Assembly: GCA_036278735.1 (NCBI GenBank)
Contig: DASUKM010000050.1
Coordinates: 62,001 to 126,000, forward strand
From: DASUKM01 sp036278735
GTDB lineage: Bacteria; Acidobacteriota; Vicinamibacteria; Vicinamibacterales; 2-12-FULL-66-21
Length of the DNA stretch: 64,000 nucleotides
Direction: 5' to 3'
Part shown: positions 25,321 through 33,076 of the stretch, one piece after another
Layout of the letters: each line of letters begins with the position of its first letter
Position numbering within the stretch: position 1 is the stretch's first letter
Program-made: the position numbers and the translations under genes
The notes under the pieces: generated by a model
Told to the model about the DNA's origin: nothing
Seen by the model: the letters and a program-made list of their open reading frames with translations, nothing else
Databases searched by the model: none

Positions 25321-28128
25321 ATGGCTCCATCGACATCCGACATCGACTGGCCACCCCGTCATCCGCGGCGCCGCCGCGGGCCTCTGGCGGTCCTCCTCGT
25401 GCTCGCCGTCATCCTGTTCGGCGGTGGGACGTCGATTTCCTACTACGTCGACGCGCTCTGGTTCGGATCGCTCGGATACGGCGCGGTCTTCTGGAAGGCG
25501 CTCGACCTGCAGGCGGTGATCTTCGGCGTGTTCGCCGGCCTCACCTTCGTGTTTCTCTACGGCGCGTTCCGCGCGCTGAAGCCGAAGCAGCTCGGCACGT
25601 TCGGCCAGGGCATCATCATGCTGAACGGCCGGCCGGTCCAACTGCCGGTCGAACCCGTCCTGAACCTGATCGCGCTCGCGGCGTCGCTGGTCATCGCGCT
25701 GATCACCGGGGCGGGGATGGTGGCCGACTGGCCCACGCTGGCCCTCTGGTGGTACGCGACGCCGGCGCACCTGCCGGCGGCCACGGCCGCGGCGGCCGAC
25801 CCGATCTTCGGACGCCCGATCGCCTTCTACCTGTTCACGCTGCCCGCCTGGCAGCTCATCGCCGGCTGGCTGATGACGCTGGTCGTCATCGCGTTCGCGA
25901 TCGCGCTCTTCTTCTATCTGGTGGCCGGGAGCACGCACGTCCTGCAGGGGCGGCACACCGCGCCGAGCAGCCGCGGCCTCGCGATCACGTGGGCGCTCGT
26001 GCTGGTCATGCTGGCGATCCGCACCTATCTCGGCCGATTCGATCGCCTGTTCGGCGAGCGCACGATCTTCAGCGGCGTCTCGTACACGGACGCGCACGTC
26101 GCCCTGACGGGCCTGCTCATCGTCGCCGCCGCGCTCCTGGCGGGGGCCGCCATCGCGGCGTTCGGCGCGGCGACCTCGGGGCGCGTCCGGTGGCTCGTCG
26201 CCTCGATCGTCCCCGGCCTCGTCTGCTACGTCGGCCTGATCGCGGTGTCGTCGTACGTCAGCAGCTTCATCGTGAAGCCCAACCAACTCGTGCGCGAGCG
26301 GCCGTACATCACCCACAACATCGAGCTGACCCGCCGCGCCTACGGCCTCGACCAGGTGACCTCGCGTCCGTTTGCCGCCGATCCGGGGATCGCCGCGGCC
26401 GACCCGGCCCACAACCAGGCGACGATTCAGAACATCCGGCTCTGGGATTGGCGGGCGCTGCAGGACACGCTCCGGCAGATCCAGGAAATCCGCACGTACT
26501 ACGACTTCCCCGACATCGACATCGACCGCTACACGCTTGGCGGCACGGTGCGTCAGGTGATGCTCGCCGCGCGCGAACTCAGCATCCCGAAGCTGCCGGA
26601 GAGCAGCCGGAACTGGATCAACGAAAAGCTGATCTACACGCACGGCTACGGCGTGACGATGAATCCGGTGAACGGCTTCACGCCCGAGGGACTCCCGACC
26701 CTCATGCTGAGCAACATGCCGGTCGAAAGCACCGTGCCGGGCCTGCACGTCACGCGCCCCGAGATCTACTTCGGCGAGCTCACCGATACGGACGTCTACG
26801 TCAAGACGCACCAGAAGGAATTCGATTATCCGCAAGGACAGGAGAATCAGCTCAACTCGTACGCGGGCACCGGCGGCATCGTCATCGGCGGGATGCTCCG
26901 CCGCGTGCTCCTGGCGATCGACCGCGGCGATCTCGCCAAGCTGCCCTTCAGCGACGATGTGACCTCCGAGAGCCGGCTGCTGATGCACCGCAACGTCCGC
27001 GACCGCGTGGCGTCGCTCGCCCCGTTCCTCACTTTCGATCCCGACCCGTACATCGTCGTGCGCGACAACGGCCGTCTGGCGTGGATCATGGACGGCTTCA
27101 CGCTGTCCGACAGCTATCCCTACTCGCGCGAGTACGAGCTCCAGGGGATGCCCGTCAACTACGTCCGCAACAGCGTGAAGGCGGTGATCGACGCCTACGA
27201 CGGCACGACGACGTTCTACGTGTTCGACAAGGAGGATCCCGTCATCGCCGGCTATCGGGCGATCTTTCCGACGCTGTTCAAGGATGCTTCGGCGATGCCG
27301 ACCGACCTGCGGCGGCACGTGCGGTATCCGCAGCTGCTGCTCGAACTGCAGGCGAAGGTGTACGGCCTCTACCACATGACCGACGCGGAAGTGTTCTACA
27401 ACCGCGAAGACCTGTGGACGGTGGCGAGCGAGGTGGGCACGAGCGATCAGCGCGAACAGGCGGCGCAGCCGATGGAACCGACCTTCGTCCTCATGACGCT
27501 GCCCGGCGACACGGGGGTGGAGTTCGTCGAAATCCTGCCGTTTACGCCGGCAAACCGCAACAACCTGATCGGATGGATTGCGGCGCGCAGCGACGCGCCG
27601 CATTACGGCGAGGCGCTGGCGTACGATTTCCCCAAGACGCGCCTCGTCGACGGCCCCCTGCAGGTCGAGGCGCGCATCGACCAGAACGCGCAGCTCTCGG
27701 CCCAACTGTCGCTGTGGAACCAGCAGGGCTCACGCGTCCGGCGCGGCGACCTGCTCGTGATCCCGATCGGCCGAGGCCTGCTCTACGCGCAGCCGATCTA
27801 CCTGCAGGCCGAACGCAGCCCCATGCCGGAACTGCGGCTCGTCGTCCTCGCGCTGCAGGACCGTCTGTCGTACGCGCCGACGTTCGAGGCGGCGCTCGCC
27901 GGCCTCTTCGGCGAAGCCCCCGCCGCCCTCACCATGCCCGAACAGGCCGCGCCGCTGTCGAAGAATCAGCCGGCGGCGGCACCGAGCAACGTCCAGGCGC
28001 TCATCGCCCGGGCCGCGGCCCAGATGGCCGACTACCAGCGGCTGACGGCAGCGGGAAAGCTTGGCGACGCGGGTCAGAAGCTCGAGGAGCTGAAGCACAC
28101 GCTCGACGAGCTCGCGAAACGGAGATAA
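25321..28128 (+). CDS. UPF0182 family membrane protein
   Basis: A 935-residue member of UPF0182/COG1615. The N-terminal ~310 residues carry seven or so transmembrane helices (first at LAVLLVLAVILFGGGTSISYYVDALWFGSLGY), followed by a long extracytoplasmic domain with family-typical stretches such as RPYITHNIELTRRAYGL, WDWRALQDTLRQIQEIRTYYDF, VDIDRYTLGG-like IDRYTLGGTVRQVM and SDSYPYSREYELQGMPVNYVRNSVKAV. An acidic, Pro/Ala-rich linker precedes a C-terminal helical segment. The family is widespread and uncharacterised; it is assumed to act in the envelope. A 7-bp array begins 8 nt after its stop. Confidence 0.92.
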   Translation: MAPSTSDIDWPPRHPRRRRGPLAVLLVLAVILFGGGTSISYYVDALWFGSLGYGAVFWKALDLQAVIFGVFAGLTFVFLYGAFRALKPKQLGTFGQGIIMLNGRPVQLPVEPVLNLIALAASLVIALITGAGMVADWPTLALWWYATPAHLPAATAAAADPIFGRPIAFYLFTLPAWQLIAGWLMTLVVIAFAIALFFYLVAGSTHVLQGRHTAPSSRGLAITWALVLVMLAIRTYLGRFDRLFGERTIFSGVSYTDAHVALTGLLIVAAALLAGAAIAAFGAATSGRVRWLVASIVPGLVCYVGLIAVSSYVSSFIVKPNQLVRERPYITHNIELTRRAYGLDQVTSRPFAADPGIAAADPAHNQATIQNIRLWDWRALQDTLRQIQEIRTYYDFPDIDIDRYTLGGTVRQVMLAARELSIPKLPESSRNWINEKLIYTHGYGVTMNPVNGFTPEGLPTLMLSNMPVESTVPGLHVTRPEIYFGELTDTDVYVKTHQKEFDYPQGQENQLNSYAGTGGIVIGGMLRRVLLAIDRGDLAKLPFSDDVTSESRLLMHRNVRDRVASLAPFLTFDPDPYIVVRDNGRLAWIMDGFTLSDSYPYSREYELQGMPVNYVRNSVKAVIDAYDGTTTFYVFDKEDPVIAGYRAIFPTLFKDASAMPTDLRRHVRYPQLLLELQAKVYGLYHMTDAEVFYNREDLWTVASEVGTSDQREQAAQPMEPTFVLMTLPGDTGVEFVEILPFTPANRNNLIGWIAARSDAPHYGEALAYDFPKTRLVDGPLQVEARIDQNAQLSAQLSLWNQQGSRVRRGDLLVIPIGRGLLYAQPIYLQAERSPMPELRLVVLALQDRLSYAPTFEAALAGLFGEAPAALTMPEQAAPLSKNQPAAAPSNVQALIARAAAQMADYQRLTAAGKLGDAGQKLEELKHTLDELAKRR

Positions 28129-28135
28129 GAGCAGA

Positions 28136-28240
28136 AGACGGAGGACGGAGGACGGAGGACGGAGGGCGGAGGGCGGAGGGCGGAAGGCGGAGGACGGAGG
28201 GCGGAGGGCGGAGGACGGAGGGCGGAGGGCGGAAGGCGTC
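28136..28240. repeat. Tandem 7-bp repeat array, unit RGRCGGA, 15 copies
   Basis: AGACGGA, three GGACGGA, three GGGCGGA, AGGCGGA, GGACGGA, two GGGCGGA, GGACGGA, two GGGCGGA and a degenerate AGGCGTC, all in one phase. It fills the convergent gap between UPF0182 (plus) and the ParB-domain gene (minus). Relative to UPF0182 it would give the 3' end of the transcript a series of Shine-Dalgarno-like GGAGG sequences. Confidence 0.95.
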
Positions 28241-28254
28241 AGCATCGCTCGCGG

Positions 28255-29214
28255 CTAGTCGTCATCGGATTCGGGAGCTCCGCCGCCGGCGCGGACGATG
28301 TCCTGCTGTTTGATCCGGTCGACGTTGAATTTTGCCGCATTTTTCTTCATCCGGTCGAGCACGTCGTCGAAGTCGAACTCGGTCGCGGTCGAGAAGCGAA
28401 TCGGATTGATCCGCGCGACGACGAACGGCCGCAGGTACGGGCTCGTCAGCCCGCGCGCTTTCAGCGCGCTGGCGATCTGCGTCACGTGGTCGTCGACGGC
28501 GAGCAGCCTCTTCGCGCGGCGCTCGCGTTCGGCGACGGCGCGCGGCAGCGGATCCTCGAGAAACTCGTCGATGCGGCGCAGCAGCGGCTGGTACGCCCCG
28601 CCGCTGAGGCGCGGCCGCTGGTCGTAGGCCGCCCCGAGCGTCAGGAATGACGGCTGATCGAACTCGAACGCGAACGTGCGCTCCGGGCGGCGGTCCCCGG
28701 CGTCGGCGAGCCCGCGGGCCATCCGGATCGTCTCGAGCGATTTCTCCTTCAGGTTGTGCGCTTTCTCGGTGTTCAACGCGAGGATCTTGAACGCCAGCGC
28801 CGGGTCGGGCACCAGCAGCGCAACGATCGTCCTGGCGCCGAGCTTGCGGAGCGCCTGAAGCCGGTGATTGCCATTCGGCGTCCAGTAGGTGTCGCGTTCG
28901 CGAACGGCGATCACCGGATCCAGGAACCGGCCCAGCGTTTCGACGACGGTCATCAGGCGCTTGACGTGCGCCTCGGAAGGATCGCGCTGGAACGGCGTGG
29001 GCTCGACGCGATCGATCGGCAGCGCCGTCAGGAGCACGGGGGTCCCGCCGAACGGTTCCCGGTACGCGGCGAGCACCACGCCGCCGTCCTCCTCGACCTG
29101 CGCCGCGAGCCGGCCGGTTGCCTCGTCCGGCACGGCGCGCGTGTCTGCCGGTCCAAGCCCCACCGTTCGGGGCGGCGTTTTCTTCCGGCGGCGGACGACC
29201 CGTTTCCTGGGCAC
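28255..29214 (-). CDS. ParB N-terminal (ParB/Srx-fold) domain protein
   Basis: A 319-residue basic protein. After a Lys/Arg-rich N-terminus, residues ~55-145 form a ParB/sulfiredoxin-like domain: LPIDRVEPTPFQRDPSEAHVKRLMTVVE, then WTPNGNHRLQALRKLGA in place of the GERRxRA nucleotide motif. The central and C-terminal parts are helical and charged; no HTH of a partition ParB is obvious, so a chromosome-partition role is not supported. Stand-alone domains of this kind include nucleases and CTP-binding switches. The GTG at 29214 lies 2 nt after the stop of the upstream small membrane gene, which suggests co-translation. Confidence 0.78.
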   Translation of the reverse strand: MPRKRVVRRRKKTPPRTVGLGPADTRAVPDEATGRLAAQVEEDGGVVLAAYREPFGGTPVLLTALPIDRVEPTPFQRDPSEAHVKRLMTVVETLGRFLDPVIAVRERDTYWTPNGNHRLQALRKLGARTIVALLVPDPALAFKILALNTEKAHNLKEKSLETIRMARGLADAGDRRPERTFAFEFDQPSFLTLGAAYDQRPRLSGGAYQPLLRRIDEFLEDPLPRAVAERERRAKRLLAVDDHVTQIASALKARGLTSPYLRPFVVARINPIRFSTATEFDFDDVLDRMKKNAAKFNVDRIKQQDIVRAGGGAPESDDD

Positions 29215-29216
29215 CG

Positions 29217-29468
29217 CTACTCGCCGCTCGCGCCGAACAGCACGTTCACCAGCGAGAAGGCCGTCGTCCCGCCGCCGATCACGGCGCAGGAGGCCACCGT
29301 GCGCCAGAGCACATCGGTGCCGCTGAAGTTCCAGATCGCCAGAATCGACGCCACCACCGCCACGAGCACGCACACGCTGGTGATCCAGAACGACAGGGCA
29401 CGGACGACGCGCGGGTTCAGAAACCCGCGTGGGGGCTTGTGCGCCGGCTCGTGAAGCTCGGATTCCAT
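29217..29468 (-). CDS. Small membrane protein of unknown function
   Basis: An 83-residue protein starting MESELHEPAHKPPRGF, with two hydrophobic helices: ALSFWITSVCVLVAVVASILAIWNF (about 24-48) and ASCAVIGGGTTAFSLVNVLFG (about 60-80). The N-terminus is hydrophilic and probably cytoplasmic. I do not recognise a family. It is separated by 2 nt from the downstream ParB-domain gene, so a joint role is possible. The ATG at 29468 is preferred to the in-frame start at 29489. Confidence 0.6.
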   Translation of the reverse strand: MESELHEPAHKPPRGFLNPRVVRALSFWITSVCVLVAVVASILAIWNFSGTDVLWRTVASCAVIGGGTTAFSLVNVLFGASGE

Positions 29469-29493
29469 GATCCAGAGTGCAGGGTACACCAGG

Positions 29494-29654
29494 TGGCGGA
29501 GGACGGAGGACGGAGGGCGGAGGGCGGAGGGCGGAGGACGGAGGACGGAGGACGGATGGCGGATGGCGGATGGCGGATGACGGAGGACGGAGGACGGCTG
29601 GCGGAGGACGGAGTAGCTTGGACCTGGCGACTGGCGACTGGCGACTGGCGACTA
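29494..29654. repeat. Composite 7-bp repeat array: RGRCGGA/TGGCGGA then GCGACTG
   Basis: Seventeen units from 29494 to 29612 (TGGCGGA, GGACGGA, GGGCGGA, TGACGGA, GGACGGC) are followed in the same 7-bp phase by GTAGCTT, GGACCTG, three GCGACTG and GCGACTA, reaching 29654. The last unit contains the stop codon of the MoaD-like gene (TAG at 29654-29652). This is a second case, after 12272-12607, of a G-rich unit type passing into an ACTGG-type unit without loss of register. Confidence 0.92.
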
Positions 29655-29933
29655 TCCTCCGCTGATGGCGGCGAGCAGCAGCACTTCGGCGCCGTCGCGT
29701 ACGGGAGCATTCAGGCCGCCGGCATCGCGCATGTGCTCGCCGTCGACGAAGATGTTGATGTGGGGCCGGACGTCGCCGCGCTCGGTCAGAATCCGATCGC
29801 GCACGGCAGGACATTCCTTCCACAGGCTCGACAGGGCCTCGGCAAGCGACCCCGCCGCCCCGTCGATCGGGACCTCGGCGCGGTTGCCCGCCAGCTCGCG
29901 CAGTGCACCGGGAATCACGAAGACGACGGCCAT
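29652..29933 (-). CDS. MoaD/ThiS family sulfur-carrier-like protein
   Basis: A 93-residue beta-grasp protein: AVVFVIPGALRELAGNRAEV, a middle helix (LAEALSSLWKECPAVRDRIL), VRPHINIFVDGEHMR and the C-terminal AAISGG. The terminal Gly-Gly is what MoaD, ThiS and SAMP-type proteins need for adenylation and thiocarboxylation. No MoeB/ThiF or MoaE is nearby; the neighbour is a BNR-repeat protein whose TGA overlaps this ATG (TGATG), so the pair is coupled. The start at 29933 follows from that overlap. The true partner pathway (molybdopterin, thiamine, cysteine or protein tagging) cannot be decided here. Confidence 0.85.
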   Translation of the reverse strand: MAVVFVIPGALRELAGNRAEVPIDGAAGSLAEALSSLWKECPAVRDRILTERGDVRPHINIFVDGEHMRDAGGLNAPVRDGAEVLLLAAISGG

Positions 29934-31051
29934 CAGACGATGGCCGTCTTGACCGCCACTACGGCCGGAAGACCGTCCGCGATCGTGGTCCAGGTTTCCC
30001 CCTCGTCGGCCGAACCGAACACTTTGCCGCTGCGCGTCCCGAAATAGACGCCGGGCGTCTTCATCGTATCGACGGCGAGCGCGTCGCGCACCACCGTCTC
30101 GTACGCGCCGTCCTGCGGCAGCCCGTTCGACATGGCTTCCCACTGCCGGCCGGCGTCGCGCGTGCGGTACACGCGCAGGCGTCCTTCGGGCGTGCAGCGG
30201 AACTGGTCGGACTCGAGCGGCACGATCCACGCGCAGTCCGGATCCTCCGGATGAATCGCGAGGGGAAAGCCGAAGTCGGAGGGCACGCCGTTGGCGACAT
30301 CCGTCCAGCTCTCGCCGCGATCGTCGCTGCGGTACAGACCCCAATGATTCTGCAGGAACAGCCGATCGGGCCGCCGCGGCGCCTGCGCCACCTTGTGCAC
30401 GCACTGGCCGAACTCCGGATATTTGTCGGGCAGGAATTCGGCGCGCACGCCGTTGTTCGACGCGCGCCAGCTCGCGCCGCCGTCGTCGGTGACGTACATG
30501 CCGGCGGCGGACACCGCGACGCGGATGCGATCGGCGCGGTCCGGATCGAGCAGCACCGTGTGCAGGCACAGCCCGCCGCCGCCCGGGTGCCACTGCGGGC
30601 GCTGGGGATGGTTCCAGAGCCCCTCGACGAGCGACCAGCGCTCGCCGCCGTCACGCGAGACGAACAGCGCCGCCGGCTCGACGCCGCAATAAAGCGTGTC
30701 CGGTTCGGTCGTGCGTCCCGGAACAATCTGCCAGATCTGCTGCAGCGCCGCGCCCGTGCTCTCGGGGAACTTCACGCTGGCTTCTTCCGGATTCGTCCAG
30801 GTCTTGCCGAAGTCGTCGCTCGAGTGGAGCATCGCGCCCCAGTGCATGCTCTTCGGCCCGGCCCAGACACGATGGCGTCCGGCGCGTGTATCGCACGCCA
30901 GCGCATACACTGCGCTGCCGGGAAAGTACGGGCCGCCGATCTCCCACTCGTCCCGGCGTTTGTCGGCGCGAAGGATGAAGGCCCCCTTCATGGTGCCGAC
31001 GAGCAGCACGACGTCTCCGGGCTGGGGATTGACGTGACGCGTAACGGGCAT
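29933..31051 (-). CDS. BNR/sortilin-type beta-propeller protein (exo-sialidase-like fold)
   Basis: A 372-residue beta-propeller with repeated Asp-box motifs: SSDDFGKTW, SRDGGERWS, TDDGGASWR, SDDRGESWT, TRDAGRQWE and SADEGETW. These mark the BNR/VPS10-like superfamily annotated as exo-alpha-sialidase or glycosyl hydrolase. Sialidase catalytic residues are not evident, so the label glycosidase would be an over-call. No signal peptide is visible, so it is probably cytoplasmic. The ATG at 31051 has GAGG 5 nt upstream. Its stop overlaps the MoaD-like start, an arrangement that hints at a complex or shared pathway. Confidence 0.8.
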   Translation of the reverse strand: MPVTRHVNPQPGDVVLLVGTMKGAFILRADKRRDEWEIGGPYFPGSAVYALACDTRAGRHRVWAGPKSMHWGAMLHSSDDFGKTWTNPEEASVKFPESTGAALQQIWQIVPGRTTEPDTLYCGVEPAALFVSRDGGERWSLVEGLWNHPQRPQWHPGGGGLCLHTVLLDPDRADRIRVAVSAAGMYVTDDGGASWRASNNGVRAEFLPDKYPEFGQCVHKVAQAPRRPDRLFLQNHWGLYRSDDRGESWTDVANGVPSDFGFPLAIHPEDPDCAWIVPLESDQFRCTPEGRLRVYRTRDAGRQWEAMSNGLPQDGAYETVVRDALAVDTMKTPGVYFGTRSGKVFGSADEGETWTTIADGLPAVVAVKTAIV

Positions 31052-31071
31052 ACGTTCCTCGAGGACTGCCT

Positions 31072-31148
31072 ACTGGCGACTGGTTACTGGCGACTGGTTA
31101 CTGGTTACTGGTTACTGACGACTGGCGACTGGTTACCGGCGACTGTCG
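31072..31148. repeat. Tandem 7-bp repeat array, unit ACTGGYK, 11 copies
   Basis: ACTGGCG and ACTGGTT alternate, with ACTGACG, ACCGGCG and a terminal ACTGTCG. It ends ACCGGCG-ACTGTC, nearly the same as the end of the 12272-12607 array (ACCGGTG-ACTGTC), so array borders may be conserved. About 40 bp of it is translated as the C-terminus of the DUF4188 gene. Confidence 0.93.
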
Positions 31149-31542
31149 CCAGGAATCCCGTGGTCTTCACCATCTCGTTGTACACCGTCTCCATGCCGCG
31201 GCCCATGAAATAGACTTCGTGCCAGAGGCCGGTGCCACCCGAGTCTCGTACCCAGCGGCGCCACCACTCGCGGTGCGGCGCCGATCGGGCCCACCGCTCG
31301 AGCGACGCGAAGTCGCGCCAGTACTGCCGCATCCCGACGTGCAGCGGCACCAGCGAATAGACGAGAGGCTCCTGCAGCAGAAGGCCCTCGGGACGTGCGG
31401 CGGTCGAGATCGCGAGGGATGGACCCAAGCCGAGCACCGTCCGGAGTCCCCGGCCCCGTTTGATGCGCATCCCCAGATAAATGACGACGAGATCGGGATA
31501 TGCGCTCAGATCGACGGTGCGTCGATCAACCCTGCGTGACAC
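31105..31542 (-). CDS. DUF4188 (monooxygenase-like) protein with a repeat-encoded C-terminus
   Basis: A 145-residue protein of the DUF4188 family, a dimeric alpha/beta-barrel related to small heme-type monooxygenases. Conserved stretches include RRTVDLSAYPDLVVIYLGMR, GLGPSLAIS, SLVPLHVGMRQYWRDF, HREWWRRWVRDSGGTGLWHEVYF and MGRGMETVYNEM. The family normally ends soon after this. Here the last ~14 residues (TVAGNQSPVVSNQ) are translated from the 7-bp array at 31072-31148, so the original stop has been lost or overwritten. The GTG at 31542 is the only start before the conserved N-terminus and lacks a Shine-Dalgarno sequence. Confidence 0.82.
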   Translation of the reverse strand: MSRRVDRRTVDLSAYPDLVVIYLGMRIKRGRGLRTVLGLGPSLAISTAARPEGLLLQEPLVYSLVPLHVGMRQYWRDFASLERWARSAPHREWWRRWVRDSGGTGLWHEVYFMGRGMETVYNEMVKTTGFLATVAGNQSPVVSNQ

Positions 31543-31607
31543 CGGAGGCCCCCTGGAACGCCGCCCGGCCCGCGGCCGGCTATCCGTTTTTCAGCGGCTT
31601 CATCGTA

Positions 31608-32204
31608 TCATTCAGCCGCGACCGCAGAATCTCCCTCGCGCCACCGCGGCTGCGCCCCGAGATCCCGGCGCCATTCGCGGTAGCCCTCGACGCACAACAC
31701 CAGGAACACGACATACAAGCCGCACGTCCAATAAAGGCTCTTGATCGCGTACACCCCCACGTAGACGACATCCGCGACGATCCACAGCGTCCAGTTCTCG
31801 ATGATCTTCTTCGTCATCAGGAACTGTGCGAACACGCTCAACATCGTCGTGAAGGCGTCGGGGTACGGGAGCGCGGCGTCGGTGTACGTGTGCATGGCGG
31901 TCCCGAGGACGGCCGTCCCCGCGAGGATGCCGGCCACCGTCAGCACGACACCGCGCAGACGCAAGCCGACGACGGGGACAATCGACCTGGCGTGGTCGGT
32001 GGCTTTGCCCCAGTAATACCAGCCGTAGAACTGCATCACGAGGAAAAACACGTTGAGCATCGCGTCGGAATACAGACGCGCGCCAAAGAAGATGTAGATG
32101 TACACCGACACCATGACGACGCCGACGGGCCAGCACCAGACGTTCTGTTTGACGGTCAGGTAGATGTTGGCCAGGCCGAAGGCGACCGCGATGATTTCGA
32201 GCAT
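31608..32204 (-). CDS. pnuC: PnuC-type nicotinamide riboside transporter
   Basis: A 198-residue integral membrane protein with the seven-helix PnuC layout. The signature KQNVWCWPVGVV near residues 19-30 supplies the substrate-stacking Trp residues; further helices include LNVFFLVMQFYGWYYWGKA and NWTLWIVADVVYVGVYA, both typical of the family. PnuC carries nicotinamide riboside (or thiamine in the PnuT subgroup) by facilitated diffusion, trapped by a cytoplasmic kinase. No NadR or thiamine gene or riboswitch is visible nearby, so the vitamin is not certain. Confidence 0.88.
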   Translation of the reverse strand: MLEIIAVAFGLANIYLTVKQNVWCWPVGVVMVSVYIYIFFGARLYSDAMLNVFFLVMQFYGWYYWGKATDHARSIVPVVGLRLRGVVLTVAGILAGTAVLGTAMHTYTDAALPYPDAFTTMLSVFAQFLMTKKIIENWTLWIVADVVYVGVYAIKSLYWTCGLYVVFLVLCVEGYREWRRDLGAQPRWREGDSAVAAE

Positions 32205-32340
32205 CGGATGGGGATATTGTAGGCCTGCACGCCAGGCCTACGAGCCCGGCGCCAGGCGGAGGCTCGTCTTCAGCAGCACGACAGCGACGGCGCTCGCCGC
32301 CCTCCTCGATCGCGTGCGGCCGGCCGGCCGCTGAAACGCG

Positions 32341-32533
32341 CTACGCGCCGGCGTGGGCCTTCGTCCACTCCTCCATGCGGCGGTTCATCTCGTCGGGCGA
32401 CACGTCTTCCACGTGCGTCCCGACGGTCCAGCGGTGCCCGAACGGATCGATCAGCGTGCCGGATCTGTCGCCGTCGACCGTGAGCCCGGGGGTCACGCTG
32501 TGGTATCCGTCAGGAATCTTCTTGACCGCCCAT
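32341..32533 (-). pseudogene. Decayed VOC (PhnB/glyoxalase-like) gene: 1-nt insertion and internal deletion
   Basis: Read on the minus strand the region encodes AVKKIPDGYHSVTPGLTVDG fused directly to DRSGTLIDPFGHRWTVGTH and VEDVSPDEMNRRMEEW, then a stop. The first part is the start and the second the end of a PhnB-type VOC protein, which are normally about 90-100 residues apart, so the middle is deleted. The ATG at 32533 (GAGGAG upstream) is one base out of frame: ATGGGCGGTC instead of ATGGCGGTC, an extra G. Both lesions make a functional protein impossible. The overlapping 3' end of the DUF3052 gene reads into it. Confidence 0.8.
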
Positions 32534-32972
32534 GACGTCGCTCCTCTCTTCTTTCGTCTTTACGGTTCGTTCGCAGCTCTTTCCGGATCACCAGCTTCAG
32601 GCCCGACCACACGTCGTCGACGGCGCAGACCTTCACGTCCACGAAGCCGAGTGGCAGGGCGATGGCGCGGATTGTGTCTTCGGTGATGTCGGTCGCGACC
32701 CGGGACGACTGCTTGGGCCACGACACCCAGAGGGCCGCACGGCTCCCGATGCGCGTCCTCAGCGACGTGAGCGCCTTCGACAACTGATGCGCGTCCGTGC
32801 TGAACAGGTGCACGACGTCGGTGCGCGGCGTCAGGCGCGCGACCAGGAGGGCGCCGGCCGGCAGCGGCGCGAGCAGTTCGCGATAGGCCGCCGGCGCATT
32901 GCGCGCCAGGATCCGGCTGCCCGGCTCGATGCCGAGCTTCCGTGCGAGCGCAACGCCTGAGTACCCGGCCAT
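32493..32972 (-). CDS. DUF3052 domain protein
   Basis: A 159-residue protein starting MAGYSGVALARKLGIEPGSRI, the typical opening of DUF3052, followed by DVVHLFSTDAHQLSKALTSLR, ALWVSWPKQSSRVATDITEDTIR and VCAVDDVWSGLKLVIRKELR. Function is unknown; members are small cytoplasmic proteins. Of two adjacent ATGs the second (32972) has GGAG at 5 nt. Family proteins end near RKEL; the last ~25 residues (RKDERREERR and onward) overlap the decayed VOC gene by about 40 nt and may be a consequence of that decay. The frame upstream to 33188 is translated repeat and is rejected. Confidence 0.85.
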   Translation of the reverse strand: MAGYSGVALARKLGIEPGSRILARNAPAAYRELLAPLPAGALLVARLTPRTDVVHLFSTDAHQLSKALTSLRTRIGSRAALWVSWPKQSSRVATDITEDTIRAIALPLGFVDVKVCAVDDVWSGLKLVIRKELRTNRKDERREERRHGRSRRFLTDTTA

Positions 32973-33076
32973 CATCGCTCCAGACTGTGACGATCGAGGC
33001 CGCGGCGGCGTTCCGCCGCTCCAAGCGGTACTCTGGCGCACCCCGCCGCGAATTGCAGCGGGACCGCCCTCCCTCC

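Noticed and set aside
28255..29214. Chromosome-partition ParB with parS sites
   Set aside because: No ParA neighbour, no HTH domain, and the GERRxRA box is replaced by NGNHRLQA.
29933..31051. Sialidase activity for the BNR protein
   Set aside because: Asp-boxes show only the propeller fold; the Arg triad and Tyr/Glu nucleophile of sialidases are not apparent.
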